A model generated the notes under the pieces. That model saw only the letters and a list, made by a program, of their open reading frames with translations, was not told where the DNA came from and did not search any database. Made by a program: the position numbers and the translations under genes. From Mycobacterium persicum (GTDB lineage: Bacteria; Actinomycetota; Actinomycetes; Mycobacteriales; Mycobacteriaceae), in contig NZ_MVIF01000061.1 of assembly GCF_002086675.1 (NCBI RefSeq), positions 1 through 35,602 of the forward strand: a stretch of DNA of 35,602 bases. Direction: 5' to 3'. Below, in pieces: positions 8,413-16,828 of the stretch (position 1 is the stretch's first letter; every line of letters starts with the position of its first letter).

Positions 8413-8442
8413 AGCCCAGTTGACTATATAAGCCCAGTTGAC
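8413..8442 (+). repeat. 12-bp tandem direct repeat before esxP
   Basis: AGCCCAGTTGAC occurs at 8413-8424 and again at 8431-8442, separated by TATATA. The second copy runs into the esxP ribosome site (AAGGAG). Either a small tandem duplication or a paired protein site in the esxP leader; only two copies exist. Confidence 0.7.
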
Positions 8443-8457
8443 AAGGAGACAGGCAAC

Positions 8458-8754
8458 ATGGCAACACGCTTTATGACCGACCCGCACGCGATGCGGGCGA
8501 TGGCGGGCCGTTTCGAGGTGCACGCTCAGACGGTTGAGGACGAGGCCCGGCGGATGTGGGCGTCCTCGCAGAACATCTCCGGCGCGGGCTGGAGCGGTCT
8601 GGCCGAGGCCACCTCGCTGGACACCATGGGCCAGATGAACCAGGCCTTCCGCAACATTGTGAACATGCTGCACGGAGTGCGTGACGGGCTGATCCGCGAC
8701 GCCAACAACTACGAGCAGCAAGAGCAGGCCTCCCAGCAGATCCTCAGCAGCTAG
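8458..8754 (+). CDS. esxP: WXG100 protein, CFP-10-like EsxP (EsxJ/K/M/P/W subfamily)
   Basis: A 98-residue ESX-secreted protein. It has a helix-turn-helix layout with the WXG turn at SGAGWSGLAE (about residues 40-46) and the QILSS C-terminus characteristic of the QILSS subfamily (EsxJ, K, M, P, W). A YxxxE-like export signal (YEQQE) lies just before the tail. It would pair 1:1 with the downstream EsxO and leave through a type VII system, by analogy ESX-5. The ATG at 8458 is preceded by AAGGAGA. A 38-bp gap separates it from esxO, so the two form an operon. The symbol follows position next to the Rv2348c-like gene; the subfamily is certain, the exact orthologue less so. Confidence 0.93.
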   Translation: MATRFMTDPHAMRAMAGRFEVHAQTVEDEARRMWASSQNISGAGWSGLAEATSLDTMGQMNQAFRNIVNMLHGVRDGLIRDANNYEQQEQASQQILSS

Positions 8755-8792
8755 CCCCGGCCCGACAGCTTCGATTCAGGAGGACAAGACCA

Positions 8793-9077
8793 ATGACCAT
8801 CAATTACCAGTTCGGCGATGTCGACGCCCACGGCGCCACGATTCGTGCCCAGGCGGCGTCGCTCGAGGCCGAGCACCAGGCCATCGTTCGCGATGTGCTG
8901 GCTGCCGGCGACTTCTGGGGCGGCGCCGGTTCGGTGGCCTGCCAGGAGTTCATCACCCAGTTGGGTCGCAACTTCCAGGTGATTTACGAGCAGGCCAACG
9001 CCCACGGCCAGAAGGTCCAGGCCGCCGGCAGCAACATGGCACAGACCGACAGCGCTGTCGGCTCCAGCTGGGCCTGA
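8793..9077 (+). CDS. esxO: WXG100 protein, ESAT-6-like EsxO (Mtb9.9 subfamily)
   Basis: A 94-residue ESAT-6-like partner of EsxP, recognisable as the Mtb9.9 subfamily (EsxI/L/N/O/V) by the N-terminus MTINYQFGDVDAHGA and C-terminus TDSAVGSSWA. The WXG turn is at DFWGGAGS (about residues 45-49). It should form an antiparallel helical heterodimer with EsxP for type VII secretion. The ATG at 8793 follows CAGGAGGACA. The remnant at 826-953 is a damaged relative of this gene. Two hairpins follow its stop. Confidence 0.93.
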   Translation: MTINYQFGDVDAHGATIRAQAASLEAEHQAIVRDVLAAGDFWGGAGSVACQEFITQLGRNFQVIYEQANAHGQKVQAAGSNMAQTDSAVGSSWA

Positions 9078-9117
9078 CCTCTGCCGGACTGAGAGGCCGG
9101 CCTGAGAGGTTTGCGTT

Positions 9118-9140
9118 TCCGGCTGCTCATTGCAGCCGGA
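9118..9140 (+). terminator. hairpin downstream of esxO
   Basis: TCCGGCTGC (9118-9126) and GCAGCCGGA (9132-9140) form a perfect 9-bp stem with a 5-nt loop. There is no T-run. It is the first of two hairpins after esxO and may act with the next one. Confidence 0.45.
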
Positions 9141-9161
9141 GCGCGGCCTCCACAAGTTGAT

Positions 9162-9212
9162 TGCGCACGCCTACGTATGGGATTGCCTGTGCGTAGGCGT
9201 GCGCACTTTTTT
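9162..9212 (+). terminator. intrinsic terminator of the esxP-esxO operon
   Basis: TGCGCACGCCTACG (9162-9175) is perfectly complementary to 9192-9205 (14 bp, 16-nt loop), followed after one C by six T residues (9207-9212). This is a textbook Rho-independent terminator for the plus strand, and it lies between convergent genes. The minus strand lacks a matching T-run. Confidence 0.85.
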
Positions 9213-9237
9213 GTGCCGTGACTCGCCGGTCCCGCTT

Positions 9238-11247
9238 CTAGAATCGCCCGCCGCCACCCATGAACCCGCCGCCTGACGAGCCACCGGACGAGCTGGAAGA
9301 ACCACCGAACGACGTCGGGCTCCAGCCGCCGAAACCACCCCGCAGGCCCCCACTGAGCAGGTTGCCGATGATGATGCCGCCGAGGATCGCTCCCGCATTG
9401 TCGCCGCCCTGCCGGGTGTAGGCGCGCTGAGCCGCCGCCACGTCGGCGTTGGCCAGCGCCTGGGCGTTGGCTGCCAGCGTCGATGCCGCATTGGCGTGAC
9501 CGATCGCTTCGGTGATATTGGTCGAACGTTTGTCACGCGCGGCGTGCAGCTGACGTTTCGCTTCGGCCAGCCGGGTCCGTGCTTCGGGCCCGATACTGCC
9601 GCGACGAGTATCGATATAGTCCGACACCGCACGCACCCGTGACTCCGCGGTGAACAATGCCTGCTCGAAGGAGCGGTTGAGTCGCTCGGCGTTGGCCTGC
9701 TCCTGAGCAACAGCGGTCAAGAGCCGATCCAGATCCGCGCCGGCCTTGCTCACCCGGGCAAAAGTACCGAGCGGATCGGCGACGCTCGCGCCGCGAGCGT
9801 TGCGGGACTCTTCGAGAGCTTGTGCGGCCGCATCCCGCGCGGCGACGAGTTCGCGGGTGTGTGCCGACGCGTTGTCCGGTGTCTTCTGCAGTTGCTCGTC
9901 GGCCTGCGTGATGCTCGCCGCCACATCAGCCAGGACCGACGGCAGCTCGGTGACGGCGTGCCGGATGTCACCGGCTGCGCTATCCACCGCGTCGAGTAGC
10001 GAACGGGCTTGGCCGAGCGCGGATTCAGCGGCGCGAACGGCATCCACCAAGCCGGACTGCCGGCCGCTGACGGCTTGAGCGGACAGCTCACGGGCCGTGC
10101 CGATGTTGTGGTCGGCGAACACCAGTCGTTCCTGGGCGGCGGTGACGTTGGCAGCCACGGAAGCCAGCGCCGTCTCGCCGAATTCGTGATGCAAGTCGGC
10201 CAACCGCTGCTGGCTGGGGGCAATGCGGGTGGTGAGTTCGACGTACTGCTGGGTCAGCATGTCCAGCCGGGACGGGGCATTGATCACCAAGTCGCGCAGC
10301 TGTTCGAAGGCCTCGGTCTGCGCCTCCAGTTCGCGGTCGGCCGTGGCCGCCGACACGATGACCCGGGTCAACAGCTCGCGCCGTTGCGCGGGTGTCTCGG
10401 GAGCGCTGTCGTCAAGCTGCTGGCGCACGTTGAACGCCTGCGCCAGGGCCGCTTTGGCATTGTCCACGGCACGGGTGAACGGTGCGGTGCGCTCTTGGCC
10501 GAACTCGTCGATCGCCAGCGCGAGTTCGTTGGAGCTGGTGCGCACCGCATTGTCGACAGCGACCACCATCGACCGTGACAAGTCGTCGAGGATGTCCAGC
10601 GGCACGGCGGCCAGTGCCCGCTGATCGGTGGGGTCCACGCGTCGTGCCGCGGCCACCGCGTCAGCGCGCCGCCGGCGGGCCCGGTAACGCATCACCACCA
10701 GCAGGATCACCACCGCGACGCCGATGACGCCCAGCGCCACCAGCAATATCAGCCGGCCCGACGAACTGGGTGCCTTGTTGAGCCCGTTGGCCGCCGCAAC
10801 GGCGGCACCGCCCCAGTCGCCGCTGCGCAGTGCCGGTTCGATCTGATTTCGGCGAAGCTCTTCGACCTGGCCGGCGCTGACATCCGGCACGGTGGACGGC
10901 ACCAGGAAGACATAGGACCGGGCGACGGTGGCGACGGCCAGCAGGGCGTCATAGCTCCCCAGCTCGCTGCTCCGGAAAGTGCTCTGGCCCCAATTCATCG
11001 CGCTCTGCCCGGAGAAGTTGTCGACATAGACCACCCATAGCCGGATATGGCGATCGGCGTAGAGCTCGTTGATGGCCGAGGTGACTTCGGCGCGATCAGT
11101 AACGCTCAGCACGCCGGCGTTGTCCGTCACATAGCCCGATAGCCGAAATGGCGGTTGCGCGGCTGAGGGGGGCGCCAGCAGCACGCCTCCGACGAGGCCC
11201 ACAGTGACGACCGTCAGAACCACGCCGAGCAGGCGAGCGATGTGCAT
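9238..11247 (-). CDS. TPM-domain membrane protein, Rv2345-like
   Basis: A 669-residue envelope protein. It has an N-terminal signal or anchor helix (about 7-30, ending in PPSAAQPP) and an extracytoplasmic TPM (Psb32/MOLO-1-like) domain at about 35-150. A membrane helix at about 163-186 is followed by an Arg-rich stop-transfer stretch. A long Ala/Gln/Glu-rich, probably coiled-coil region covers about 200-620, and a Gly/Ser-rich tail ends in GGGFMGGGGRF. It is equivalent by position to Rv2345, between esxO and the divergent dgt. TPM proteins have been linked to phosphatase activity and complex repair in other organisms, but no catalytic role can be read here. The Gly-rich tail resembles the YgcG type. 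Confidence 0.85.
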   Translation of the reverse strand: MHIARLLGVVLTVVTVGLVGGVLLAPPSAAQPPFRLSGYVTDNAGVLSVTDRAEVTSAINELYADRHIRLWVVYVDNFSGQSAMNWGQSTFRSSELGSYDALLAVATVARSYVFLVPSTVPDVSAGQVEELRRNQIEPALRSGDWGGAAVAAANGLNKAPSSSGRLILLVALGVIGVAVVILLVVMRYRARRRRADAVAAARRVDPTDQRALAAVPLDILDDLSRSMVVAVDNAVRTSSNELALAIDEFGQERTAPFTRAVDNAKAALAQAFNVRQQLDDSAPETPAQRRELLTRVIVSAATADRELEAQTEAFEQLRDLVINAPSRLDMLTQQYVELTTRIAPSQQRLADLHHEFGETALASVAANVTAAQERLVFADHNIGTARELSAQAVSGRQSGLVDAVRAAESALGQARSLLDAVDSAAGDIRHAVTELPSVLADVAASITQADEQLQKTPDNASAHTRELVAARDAAAQALEESRNARGASVADPLGTFARVSKAGADLDRLLTAVAQEQANAERLNRSFEQALFTAESRVRAVSDYIDTRRGSIGPEARTRLAEAKRQLHAARDKRSTNITEAIGHANAASTLAANAQALANADVAAAQRAYTRQGGDNAGAILGGIIIGNLLSGGLRGGFGGWSPTSFGGSSSSSGGSSGGGFMGGGGRF

Positions 11248-11368
11248 ACGGCTAATCTAGCCCGGCAAAGGGGCCGGTCTGACGGAAGCGCGGCGCGGTG
11301 CGGCCGCATTGCGGGATGGGGCCGCAGCGACACCGCCGGCAGCGACCTGCCTGGCAGACTGTCGGTCG

Positions 11369-12652
11369 GTGACCACGAATCAGCAAGACCCCTATGGCGA
11401 CTTCGACCGCCAGCGGCGGGTAGCCGAAGCGCCGAAGTCGGCTGGTCTGCCGGGCACGGAAGGGCAGCACCGCACCGACTTCGCCCGGGACCGCGCCCGG
11501 GTGTTGCACAGCGCCGCGCTGCGCCGCCTCGCCGACAAGACCCAAGTCGTCGGGCCGCGGGAAGGTGACACCCCGCGCACCCGGCTGACTCATTCGCTGG
11601 AAGTGGCGCAGATCGGCCGGGGCATGGCGATCGGACTGGGTTGCGACCCGGACCTTGTCGAGCTGGCCGGTCTGGCCCACGACATCGGGCACCCGCCGTA
11701 CGGGCACAACGGTGAGCGCGCACTCGACGACGCCGCGGCCTGCTGCGGCGGCTTCGAGGGCAACGCCCAGAACTTCCGCATCCTAACCAGCCTTGAGCCG
11801 AAAGTTCTTGATAGCCAAGGGCTCAGCGTGGGGCTGAACCTGACCCGCGCGGCATTGGACGCGGTCACCAAATACCCGTGGACGCGTGGTGACGGGCGCC
11901 GCAAGTTCGGCTTCTACGAGGAAGATCGGCAGCCGGCGGCGTGGGTGCGCACCGGCGCACCGGCTGATCGGCCATGCCTGGAAGCACAGGTGATGGACTG
12001 GGCCGACGATGTCGCGTATTCGGTCCACGATGTCGAGGACGGCGTCGTCTCCGAACGCATCGACTTGCGGGTGCTCGCCGACCACGACGACGCGGCCGCG
12101 CTGGCCAAGCTGGGCCAGAGCGAATTCCCCCGGGTCGGTGCCGACGAGTTGATGGCGGCCGCCCGCCGGCTGTCATCGCTGCCGGTGGTCGCGGCAGTGG
12201 GCAAGTACGACGCCACGTTGGCGGCGTCGGTCGCGCTGAAGCGATTGACCAGTGAACTGGTGGGGCGGTTTGCTTCGGCGGCGATCGCCACCACCCGGGC
12301 CGTGGCCGGTTCCGGGCCGTTGACCCGTTACCAGGCCGACTTGCAGGTACCAGACCTGGTGCGGGCCGAGGTTGCGGTGCTGAAAATCCTGGCGCTGCAG
12401 TTCATCATGTCCGACCCACGGCATCTGGAAGCACAGGCTCGCCAGCGCGAACGCATCCACCGGGTGGCGCAGTGGCTTTCCTCCGGTGCGCCGCGGACGC
12501 TCGACCCGGTTTTTGCCGCGGCGTACCACACTGCGGCCGACGACGCCGCCCGGATGCGGGTCATCGTCGATCAGATCGCCTCCTACACTGAGGGGCGGCT
12601 GGAGCGCATCGACGCTGGTCAATTCCCGGGCCGGACCACGGTTTTGCACTGA
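11369..12652 (+). CDS. dgt: deoxyguanosinetriphosphate triphosphohydrolase (dGTPase)
   Basis: A 427-residue HD-domain dNTPase that hydrolyses dGTP to deoxyguanosine and triphosphate, controlling dNTP pools. The family block FARDRARVLHSAALRRLADKTQV is present (about 38-60, quoted only as a landmark region), then His75 in TRLTHSLEV, the HD pair His104-Asp105 in LAHDIGHPPYGH, and a later metal Asp in DWADDVAYSVHD. The GTG at 11369 gives MTTNQQDPYG and a length close to the M. tuberculosis protein; the open frame back to 11309 lacks similarity. It lies 16 bp before dnaG and is likely cotranscribed with it, as in M. tuberculosis (Rv2344c-Rv2343c). Confidence 0.92.
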   Translation: MTTNQQDPYGDFDRQRRVAEAPKSAGLPGTEGQHRTDFARDRARVLHSAALRRLADKTQVVGPREGDTPRTRLTHSLEVAQIGRGMAIGLGCDPDLVELAGLAHDIGHPPYGHNGERALDDAAACCGGFEGNAQNFRILTSLEPKVLDSQGLSVGLNLTRAALDAVTKYPWTRGDGRRKFGFYEEDRQPAAWVRTGAPADRPCLEAQVMDWADDVAYSVHDVEDGVVSERIDLRVLADHDDAAALAKLGQSEFPRVGADELMAAARRLSSLPVVAAVGKYDATLAASVALKRLTSELVGRFASAAIATTRAVAGSGPLTRYQADLQVPDLVRAEVAVLKILALQFIMSDPRHLEAQARQRERIHRVAQWLSSGAPRTLDPVFAAAYHTAADDAARMRVIVDQIASYTEGRLERIDAGQFPGRTTVLH

Positions 12653-12668
12653 GCCCTAAGATGAGCGA

Positions 12669-14615
12669 ATGTCGAGTCCGGCGGGGCGCTCCAGGATTTC
12701 CGACCGCGACATCGCGGCCATCCGTGACGGCGCCCGCATCGAGGACGTGGTCGGCGACTATGTCCAGCTGCGGCGCGCCGGAGCGGACTCGCTGCGCGGT
12801 CTGTGCCCGTTTCACAACGAGAAGTCACCGTCGTTTCATGTGCGACCCAACCACGGTCACTTCCACTGCTTCGGCTGCGGTGAGGGTGGCGACGTCTATG
12901 CGTTCATCCAAAAGATCGAGCACGTCAGCTTCGTCGAGGCGGTCGAACTGCTGGCCGACCGGATCGGCTACACCATCAGCTACACCGGCGCGGCCACCAG
13001 CGTGCAGCGCGATCGGGGCAGTCGCAGCAGGCTCCTCGCGGCCAATGCCGCCGCGGCCGAGTTCTATGCGGCTGCCCTGGAGTCCGACGAGGCCGCACCG
13101 GCCCGCCACTACCTGACGCAGCGCAACTTCGATGCCGAGGCGGCTCGCCGCTTCGGCTGCGGATTCGCGCCGTCGGGCTGGGACTCTCTGACGAAACACT
13201 TGCAGCGCAAGGGCTTTGAGTTCAAGGAGCTGGAAGCCGCCGGACTGTCCCGGCAGGGCCGGCACGGTCCCATGGACCGGTTTCATCGGCGGCTGCTGTG
13301 GCCCATCCGGTCGTCGGCCGGCGAGGTGATAGGTTTCGGGGCTCGGCGCCTGTTCGACGACGACCCGATGGAAGCCAAGTACGTCAATACCCCCGAGACG
13401 CTGCTGTATAAGAAGTCGTCGGTGATGTTCGGCATCGACCTGGCTAAACGTGATATAGCCAAGGGGCATCAGGCGGTGGTCGTCGAGGGCTACACCGACG
13501 TGATGGCCATGCATCTGGCCGGGGTCACCACCGCGGTCGCGTCCTGCGGCACCGCATTCGGCGACGAGCACCTGGCCATGCTGCGCAGGCTGATGATGGA
13601 CGACAGCTTCTTCCGCGGCGAGCTGATCTATGTTTTTGACGGCGATGCCGCCGGCCGCGCCGCCGCACTGAAGGCCCTCGACGGCGAACAGAACCTGGCG
13701 GGACAGTCTTTTGTCGCGGTAGCCCCGGACGGCATGGATCCTTGCGACCTGCGGCTCGCATCGGGGGACGCGGCCTTGCGGGACTTGGTGGCGCGACGAA
13801 CCCCGTTGTTCGAGTTCGCAATTCGGTCCGCGCTCGCCGAGACGGACCTGAACAGCGCTGAGGGTAGGGTGGCTGCGTTGCGTCGGTGTGTGCCGATGGT
13901 GGGCCAGATCAAAGACCCGATGCTGCGCGACGAGTACGCCCGGCAGTTGGCCGGCTGGGTCGGTTGGGATGACGTCGCCCAGGTCGTCGACCGGGTGCGC
14001 AGTCAGGCCAGAACCGTCAAAACGCCGGGCCGCGGTGGTCCCGGATCGTCCGGATCGAAGGCGCCCCGGCGGGCGGCGCAGCAGTCCCCTGATGCGCCGT
14101 CGGCCGAACCCGCGGCCGCTCGTCCCGACCCCCGCGACCCGACGCTGTGGCCGCAGCGTGAGGCACTGAAATCGGCCCTGCAGTACCCGGCGCTGGCGGG
14201 ACCGGTTTTCGACACGTTGACCGTCGAGAGCTTCACCCACCCCGGCTACGCGGCCGTGCGGGCGGCCATCGAGGCGGCGGGAGGGACATCGGCCGGGGTC
14301 ACCGGGGCCCAGTGGATGGACATGGTGGCCCGGCAGACCACGTCGCCGTTGACCACCGGTCTGATCAACGAGTTGGCGGTGGAGGCGATCGCGGTCGACG
14401 ACGACAAGCTGCCGCGCTATATCGGCGGAGTGCTGGCCCGCCTGCAGGAGGTGTGGATGGGCCGGCAGATCGCCGAAGTCAAGTCCAAGCTGCAGCGTAT
14501 GTCGCCGATCGAACACGGCGACGAATATCACGCGCTGTTCGGCGATCTGGTGGCCATGGAGGCCTACCGGCGCAGCCTCCTGGAGCAGGCCAGCGGCAAC
14601 GACCTGAGCGCGTGA
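12669..14615 (+). CDS. dnaG: DNA primase
   Basis: A 648-residue DnaG primase that makes RNA primers at the replication fork. The N-terminal CHC2 zinc domain has ligands Cys46, His49, Cys67 and Cys70 (GLCPFH ... FHCFGC). The catalytic core carries the Toprim motifs VVVEGYTDVMAM (Glu) and VFDGDAAGRAA (Asp-x-Asp). A Pro/Ala-rich linker at about 445-495 precedes the C-terminal helicase-binding domain. The ATG at 12669 starts MSSPAGRSRISDRDI and the length is close to the M. tuberculosis enzyme. It lies 16 bp after dgt, and the next gene is convergent. Confidence 0.96.
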   Translation: MSSPAGRSRISDRDIAAIRDGARIEDVVGDYVQLRRAGADSLRGLCPFHNEKSPSFHVRPNHGHFHCFGCGEGGDVYAFIQKIEHVSFVEAVELLADRIGYTISYTGAATSVQRDRGSRSRLLAANAAAAEFYAAALESDEAAPARHYLTQRNFDAEAARRFGCGFAPSGWDSLTKHLQRKGFEFKELEAAGLSRQGRHGPMDRFHRRLLWPIRSSAGEVIGFGARRLFDDDPMEAKYVNTPETLLYKKSSVMFGIDLAKRDIAKGHQAVVVEGYTDVMAMHLAGVTTAVASCGTAFGDEHLAMLRRLMMDDSFFRGELIYVFDGDAAGRAAALKALDGEQNLAGQSFVAVAPDGMDPCDLRLASGDAALRDLVARRTPLFEFAIRSALAETDLNSAEGRVAALRRCVPMVGQIKDPMLRDEYARQLAGWVGWDDVAQVVDRVRSQARTVKTPGRGGPGSSGSKAPRRAAQQSPDAPSAEPAAARPDPRDPTLWPQREALKSALQYPALAGPVFDTLTVESFTHPGYAAVRAAIEAAGGTSAGVTGAQWMDMVARQTTSPLTTGLINELAVEAIAVDDDKLPRYIGGVLARLQEVWMGRQIAEVKSKLQRMSPIEHGDEYHALFGDLVAMEAYRRSLLEQASGNDLSA

Positions 14616-14636
14616 GGCTGATACGGCGCCGGCGCG

Positions 14637-14930
14637 CTATTTCGCCTGGCGCTCGACAACCCGTTCGGCCCGCTCCACGATGGCCGTCTGCTCGTCGATC
14701 TCGGTGACCGTCACCAAGCCCGCGTCGGGGGAGATTCGACTGGCGATCTTGCGGCGGCCCCCTTCGATCATCGACCTGGCCACCGGACTCCCGGTCAGCG
14801 CGCGATAGGTGCCGGCGATCTGCTCGTAGCGGCGACGCCCGGCTTTCGCTCCCAACACGTACCCAATCCCCAGCACGGCGACATACCCGATCAAAGCGGT
14901 CCCTCCGACTATCAGCGCGGTTCGTTCCAT
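14637..14930 (-). CDS. small single-span membrane protein, Rv2342-like
   Basis: A 97-residue protein with one N-terminal membrane helix (about 5-27, TALIVGGTALIGYVAVLGIG), then a basic stretch AKAGRRRYEQIAG and a charged cytoplasmic tail. It corresponds by position and sequence to the small protein next to dnaG in M. tuberculosis (Rv2342). The AKAGRRRYEQI element is seen in other small actinobacterial membrane proteins with a YtxH-like layout. No catalytic motif is seen and the function is unknown. It converges with dnaG (21-bp gap). Confidence 0.75.
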   Translation of the reverse strand: MERTALIVGGTALIGYVAVLGIGYVLGAKAGRRRYEQIAGTYRALTGSPVARSMIEGGRRKIASRISPDAGLVTVTEIDEQTAIVERAERVVERQAK

Positions 14931-15015
14931 CCTGCCTCATCCGCCCGAGCGCTGGCCCGGCGATCCGCCAGACCCGTGGCGCCGACGGGCTCGCCAGTCT
15001 GGCTGATCCCGCTAG

Positions 15016-15044
15016 TTGGCGCGGATATGCCAGTACGCTAGAGT
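15016..15044 (+). promoter_or_regulatory. probable promoter of tRNA-Asn
   Basis: TTGGCG (15016-15021) and TAGAGT (15039-15044) are separated by 17 bp, each matching four of six positions of the housekeeping -35/-10 consensus. The likely transcription start near 15051 is about 33 bp before the mature tRNA. Confidence 0.5.
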
Positions 15045-15083
15045 CGTCCCGCGATCCGCGACACATTGCCGCGGACGCGCCGG

Positions 15084-15159
<76 letters not shown>

Positions 15160-15163
15160 GGCC

Positions 15164-15631
15164 CTAAGAATGCGGCGCCTTGGTCACCGGCGCGCGGCGG
15201 AGCCGGGCGACCAACGGGTAGATCTGACAACCCAGGCAGATGCCGAAGGCGGCGTTCAGGAAACAGGCGAACAGCGCGAAGGAGGTGGCGGCCACGCCCA
15301 GCACCGGGACCGCCACGGCAAAACCGATAATTCCGATGACCGTGAAGACAAGCCCGACCAACTGGGCGAACTTCAGCGGTGGCACCGGTTCCCGTTCGGT
15401 CACCGGCCCCAGCCGGGGCGCCACCAGCGTGGCGAACAGCAGGCCGTAGGGGCTGTTGCGGGGGCCGCGTAGCGCACTGATGGCGAAGACGACGGCCTGG
15501 GCAACCAGTATCACCGCCGCCACCTTGGTACTGAACACCGAGACGATCAAGGCCACGACGAGGACCGTCGTGGTGATCCACGCGGCAAATCGCGGGCCGC
15601 GGACGTCCACTTGTCCGGGATTATTCGACAT
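15164..15631 (-). CDS. DUF4395 family membrane protein
   Basis: A 155-residue protein with four predicted membrane helices and a C-terminal Cys-x2-Cys (Cys132-x-x-Cys135, in GICLGCQIY) plus Cys123, typical of DUF4395 proteins. The ATG at 15631 is preferred over the upstream start at 15655 because AAGGAG lies 8 bp before it. It follows the thioredoxin gene by 28 bp on the same strand. The paired CxxC proteins suggest a membrane thiol-relay partner for the thioredoxin. That is inference from motif and context; no DUF4395 protein has a function I can cite. Confidence 0.8.
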   Translation of the reverse strand: MSNNPGQVDVRGPRFAAWITTTVLVVALIVSVFSTKVAAVILVAQAVVFAISALRGPRNSPYGLLFATLVAPRLGPVTEREPVPPLKFAQLVGLVFTVIGIIGFAVAVPVLGVAATSFALFACFLNAAFGICLGCQIYPLVARLRRAPVTKAPHS

Positions 15632-15659
15632 CACGTCCGCTCCTTTGTTGCGCAAGGTC

Positions 15660-16079
15660 TCAGGTGAGCAGGGGCTGCAACGCTGCCCTCAGGTCGGCCG
15701 CCTTCGGCACCCCCGCGGTGCGGTACAGCTGCCGCCCGTCCGCGTCGAAGATGAACGTGGTGGGTAGCGACAGCACAGACATCCGCTGTGCGGCCGCCGG
15801 ATTGGCGTCGATGTCGATCTCGACGTGTGCCACGTCGGGCAATCCGGCGCACACCTCGTCGACAACGCGGCGCACCACCGCGCACGGACCGCACCACGCG
15901 GCGCCGAAGTGTACGACGGTGGGACCGGTGTCGGACAAGCCGAGATCGGAGGTGTCCTGATGCACTGCGGCGCCGGTTTTCCGCAGCACGCCGGACCGTC
16001 GATTGACCGTCCAACCGATCGCCGTCGCACCTGTCAACGCCGCGATCAGCGCCGCCGAGGCCATTGCGATCGAGCTCAT
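15660..16079 (-). CDS. membrane-anchored thioredoxin
   Basis: A 139-residue thioredoxin-fold protein with an N-terminal hydrophobic anchor (about 4-24) and the classic active site WCGPC (Cys63, Cys66) in FGAAWCGPCAVV. The cis-Pro motif LPTTFIF follows, then the final strand and helix (DGRQLYRTAG ... LRAALQPLL). It should act as a dithiol/disulfide oxidoreductase at the membrane. It lies 60 bp downstream of cysE and 28 bp upstream of the DUF4395 gene on the same strand, so it may be the distal part of the cysteine operon. Which face of the membrane it acts on is not certain. Confidence 0.87.
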   Translation of the reverse strand: MSSIAMASAALIAALTGATAIGWTVNRRSGVLRKTGAAVHQDTSDLGLSDTGPTVVHFGAAWCGPCAVVRRVVDEVCAGLPDVAHVEIDIDANPAAAQRMSVLSLPTTFIFDADGRQLYRTAGVPKAADLRAALQPLLT

Positions 16080-16139
16080 CGGCTCGCCATGCCTTTCTTA
16101 GTCGTCATAGTCGCCATAGTCGGGTCTTCCTCGGATAAG

Positions 16140-16826
16140 TCAGATGGAGAAATCTTCGCCATGCCATACACCGGCCTCGGGCGGCCGGATCACCCGTCCG
16201 GCCGGTGGGTGGTGGTCAACTTTGGCCTCCAGCCTGGCCACCCGGCTGAGCAGCGACTGGAGGCTGACCCCCACCAAATCGGGCAACACCGAGTCGTCGG
16301 ATCTGGACGAACCGTTGCGGCTGATGACCTGCCCGGGGACGCCGACCACCACCGCGGCGGACGGAACCTCTTTGACCACAACGGAGTTGGCGCCGATCCG
16401 GCTGCCGTCGCCGATCTTGATCGGGCCGAGGATCTTGGCGCCGGCCCCGATGATCACCCGGTCACCGACGGTGGGATGGCGCTTACCGATATCCGTTCCG
16501 GTGCCGCCGAGCGTGACGCCGTGGTAGAGCGTGACATCGTCACCCACTTCGGCGGTTTCACCGATGACCACGCCGGTCGCGTGATCGATGAACAAGCCCG
16601 AGCCCAGGACGGCGCCGGGATGGATGTCGACACCGGTCAGGATACGGGTGAGTTCCGCCAAAGCCCGGGCGGCCAACCGGGCACCGCGCAGCCACAGCCA
16701 GTGGCTGATCCGGTGGCCCCACACCGCGTGGACACCGGGATAGCAGAAAACGACCTCCAATGCGGTCGGCCGGGCCGGGTCGCGCTGCCTGGCCACCCGG
16801 ATGTCGCGCCGTATCTCTGCCAGCAT
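16140..16826 (-). CDS. cysE: serine O-acetyltransferase
   Basis: A 228-residue CysE that makes O-acetylserine from serine and acetyl-CoA, the first committed step of cysteine synthesis. It shows a short N-terminal helical part (as in mycobacteria, versus about 270 residues in E. coli), then the left-handed beta-helix of hexapeptide repeats with the active-site region GLFIDHATGVVIGETA and TLYHGVTLGGTG. The C-terminal tail ends in DFSI; a C-terminal Ile is what CysE uses to bind CysK in the cysteine synthase complex. It begins 2 bp after cysK1 and is surely cotranscribed with it. Confidence 0.95.
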   Translation of the reverse strand: MLAEIRRDIRVARQRDPARPTALEVVFCYPGVHAVWGHRISHWLWLRGARLAARALAELTRILTGVDIHPGAVLGSGLFIDHATGVVIGETAEVGDDVTLYHGVTLGGTGTDIGKRHPTVGDRVIIGAGAKILGPIKIGDGSRIGANSVVVKEVPSAAVVVGVPGQVISRNGSSRSDDSVLPDLVGVSLQSLLSRVARLEAKVDHHPPAGRVIRPPEAGVWHGEDFSI

Positions 16827-16828
16827 TG

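Noticed and set aside
8413..8442. CRISPR-like or larger repeat array near esxP
   Set aside because: Only two 12-bp copies; no array or cas genes anywhere in the window.
12825..14531. 568-codon minus-strand open frame opposite dnaG
   Set aside because: dnaG is unambiguous on the plus strand; the opposite frame resembles nothing.
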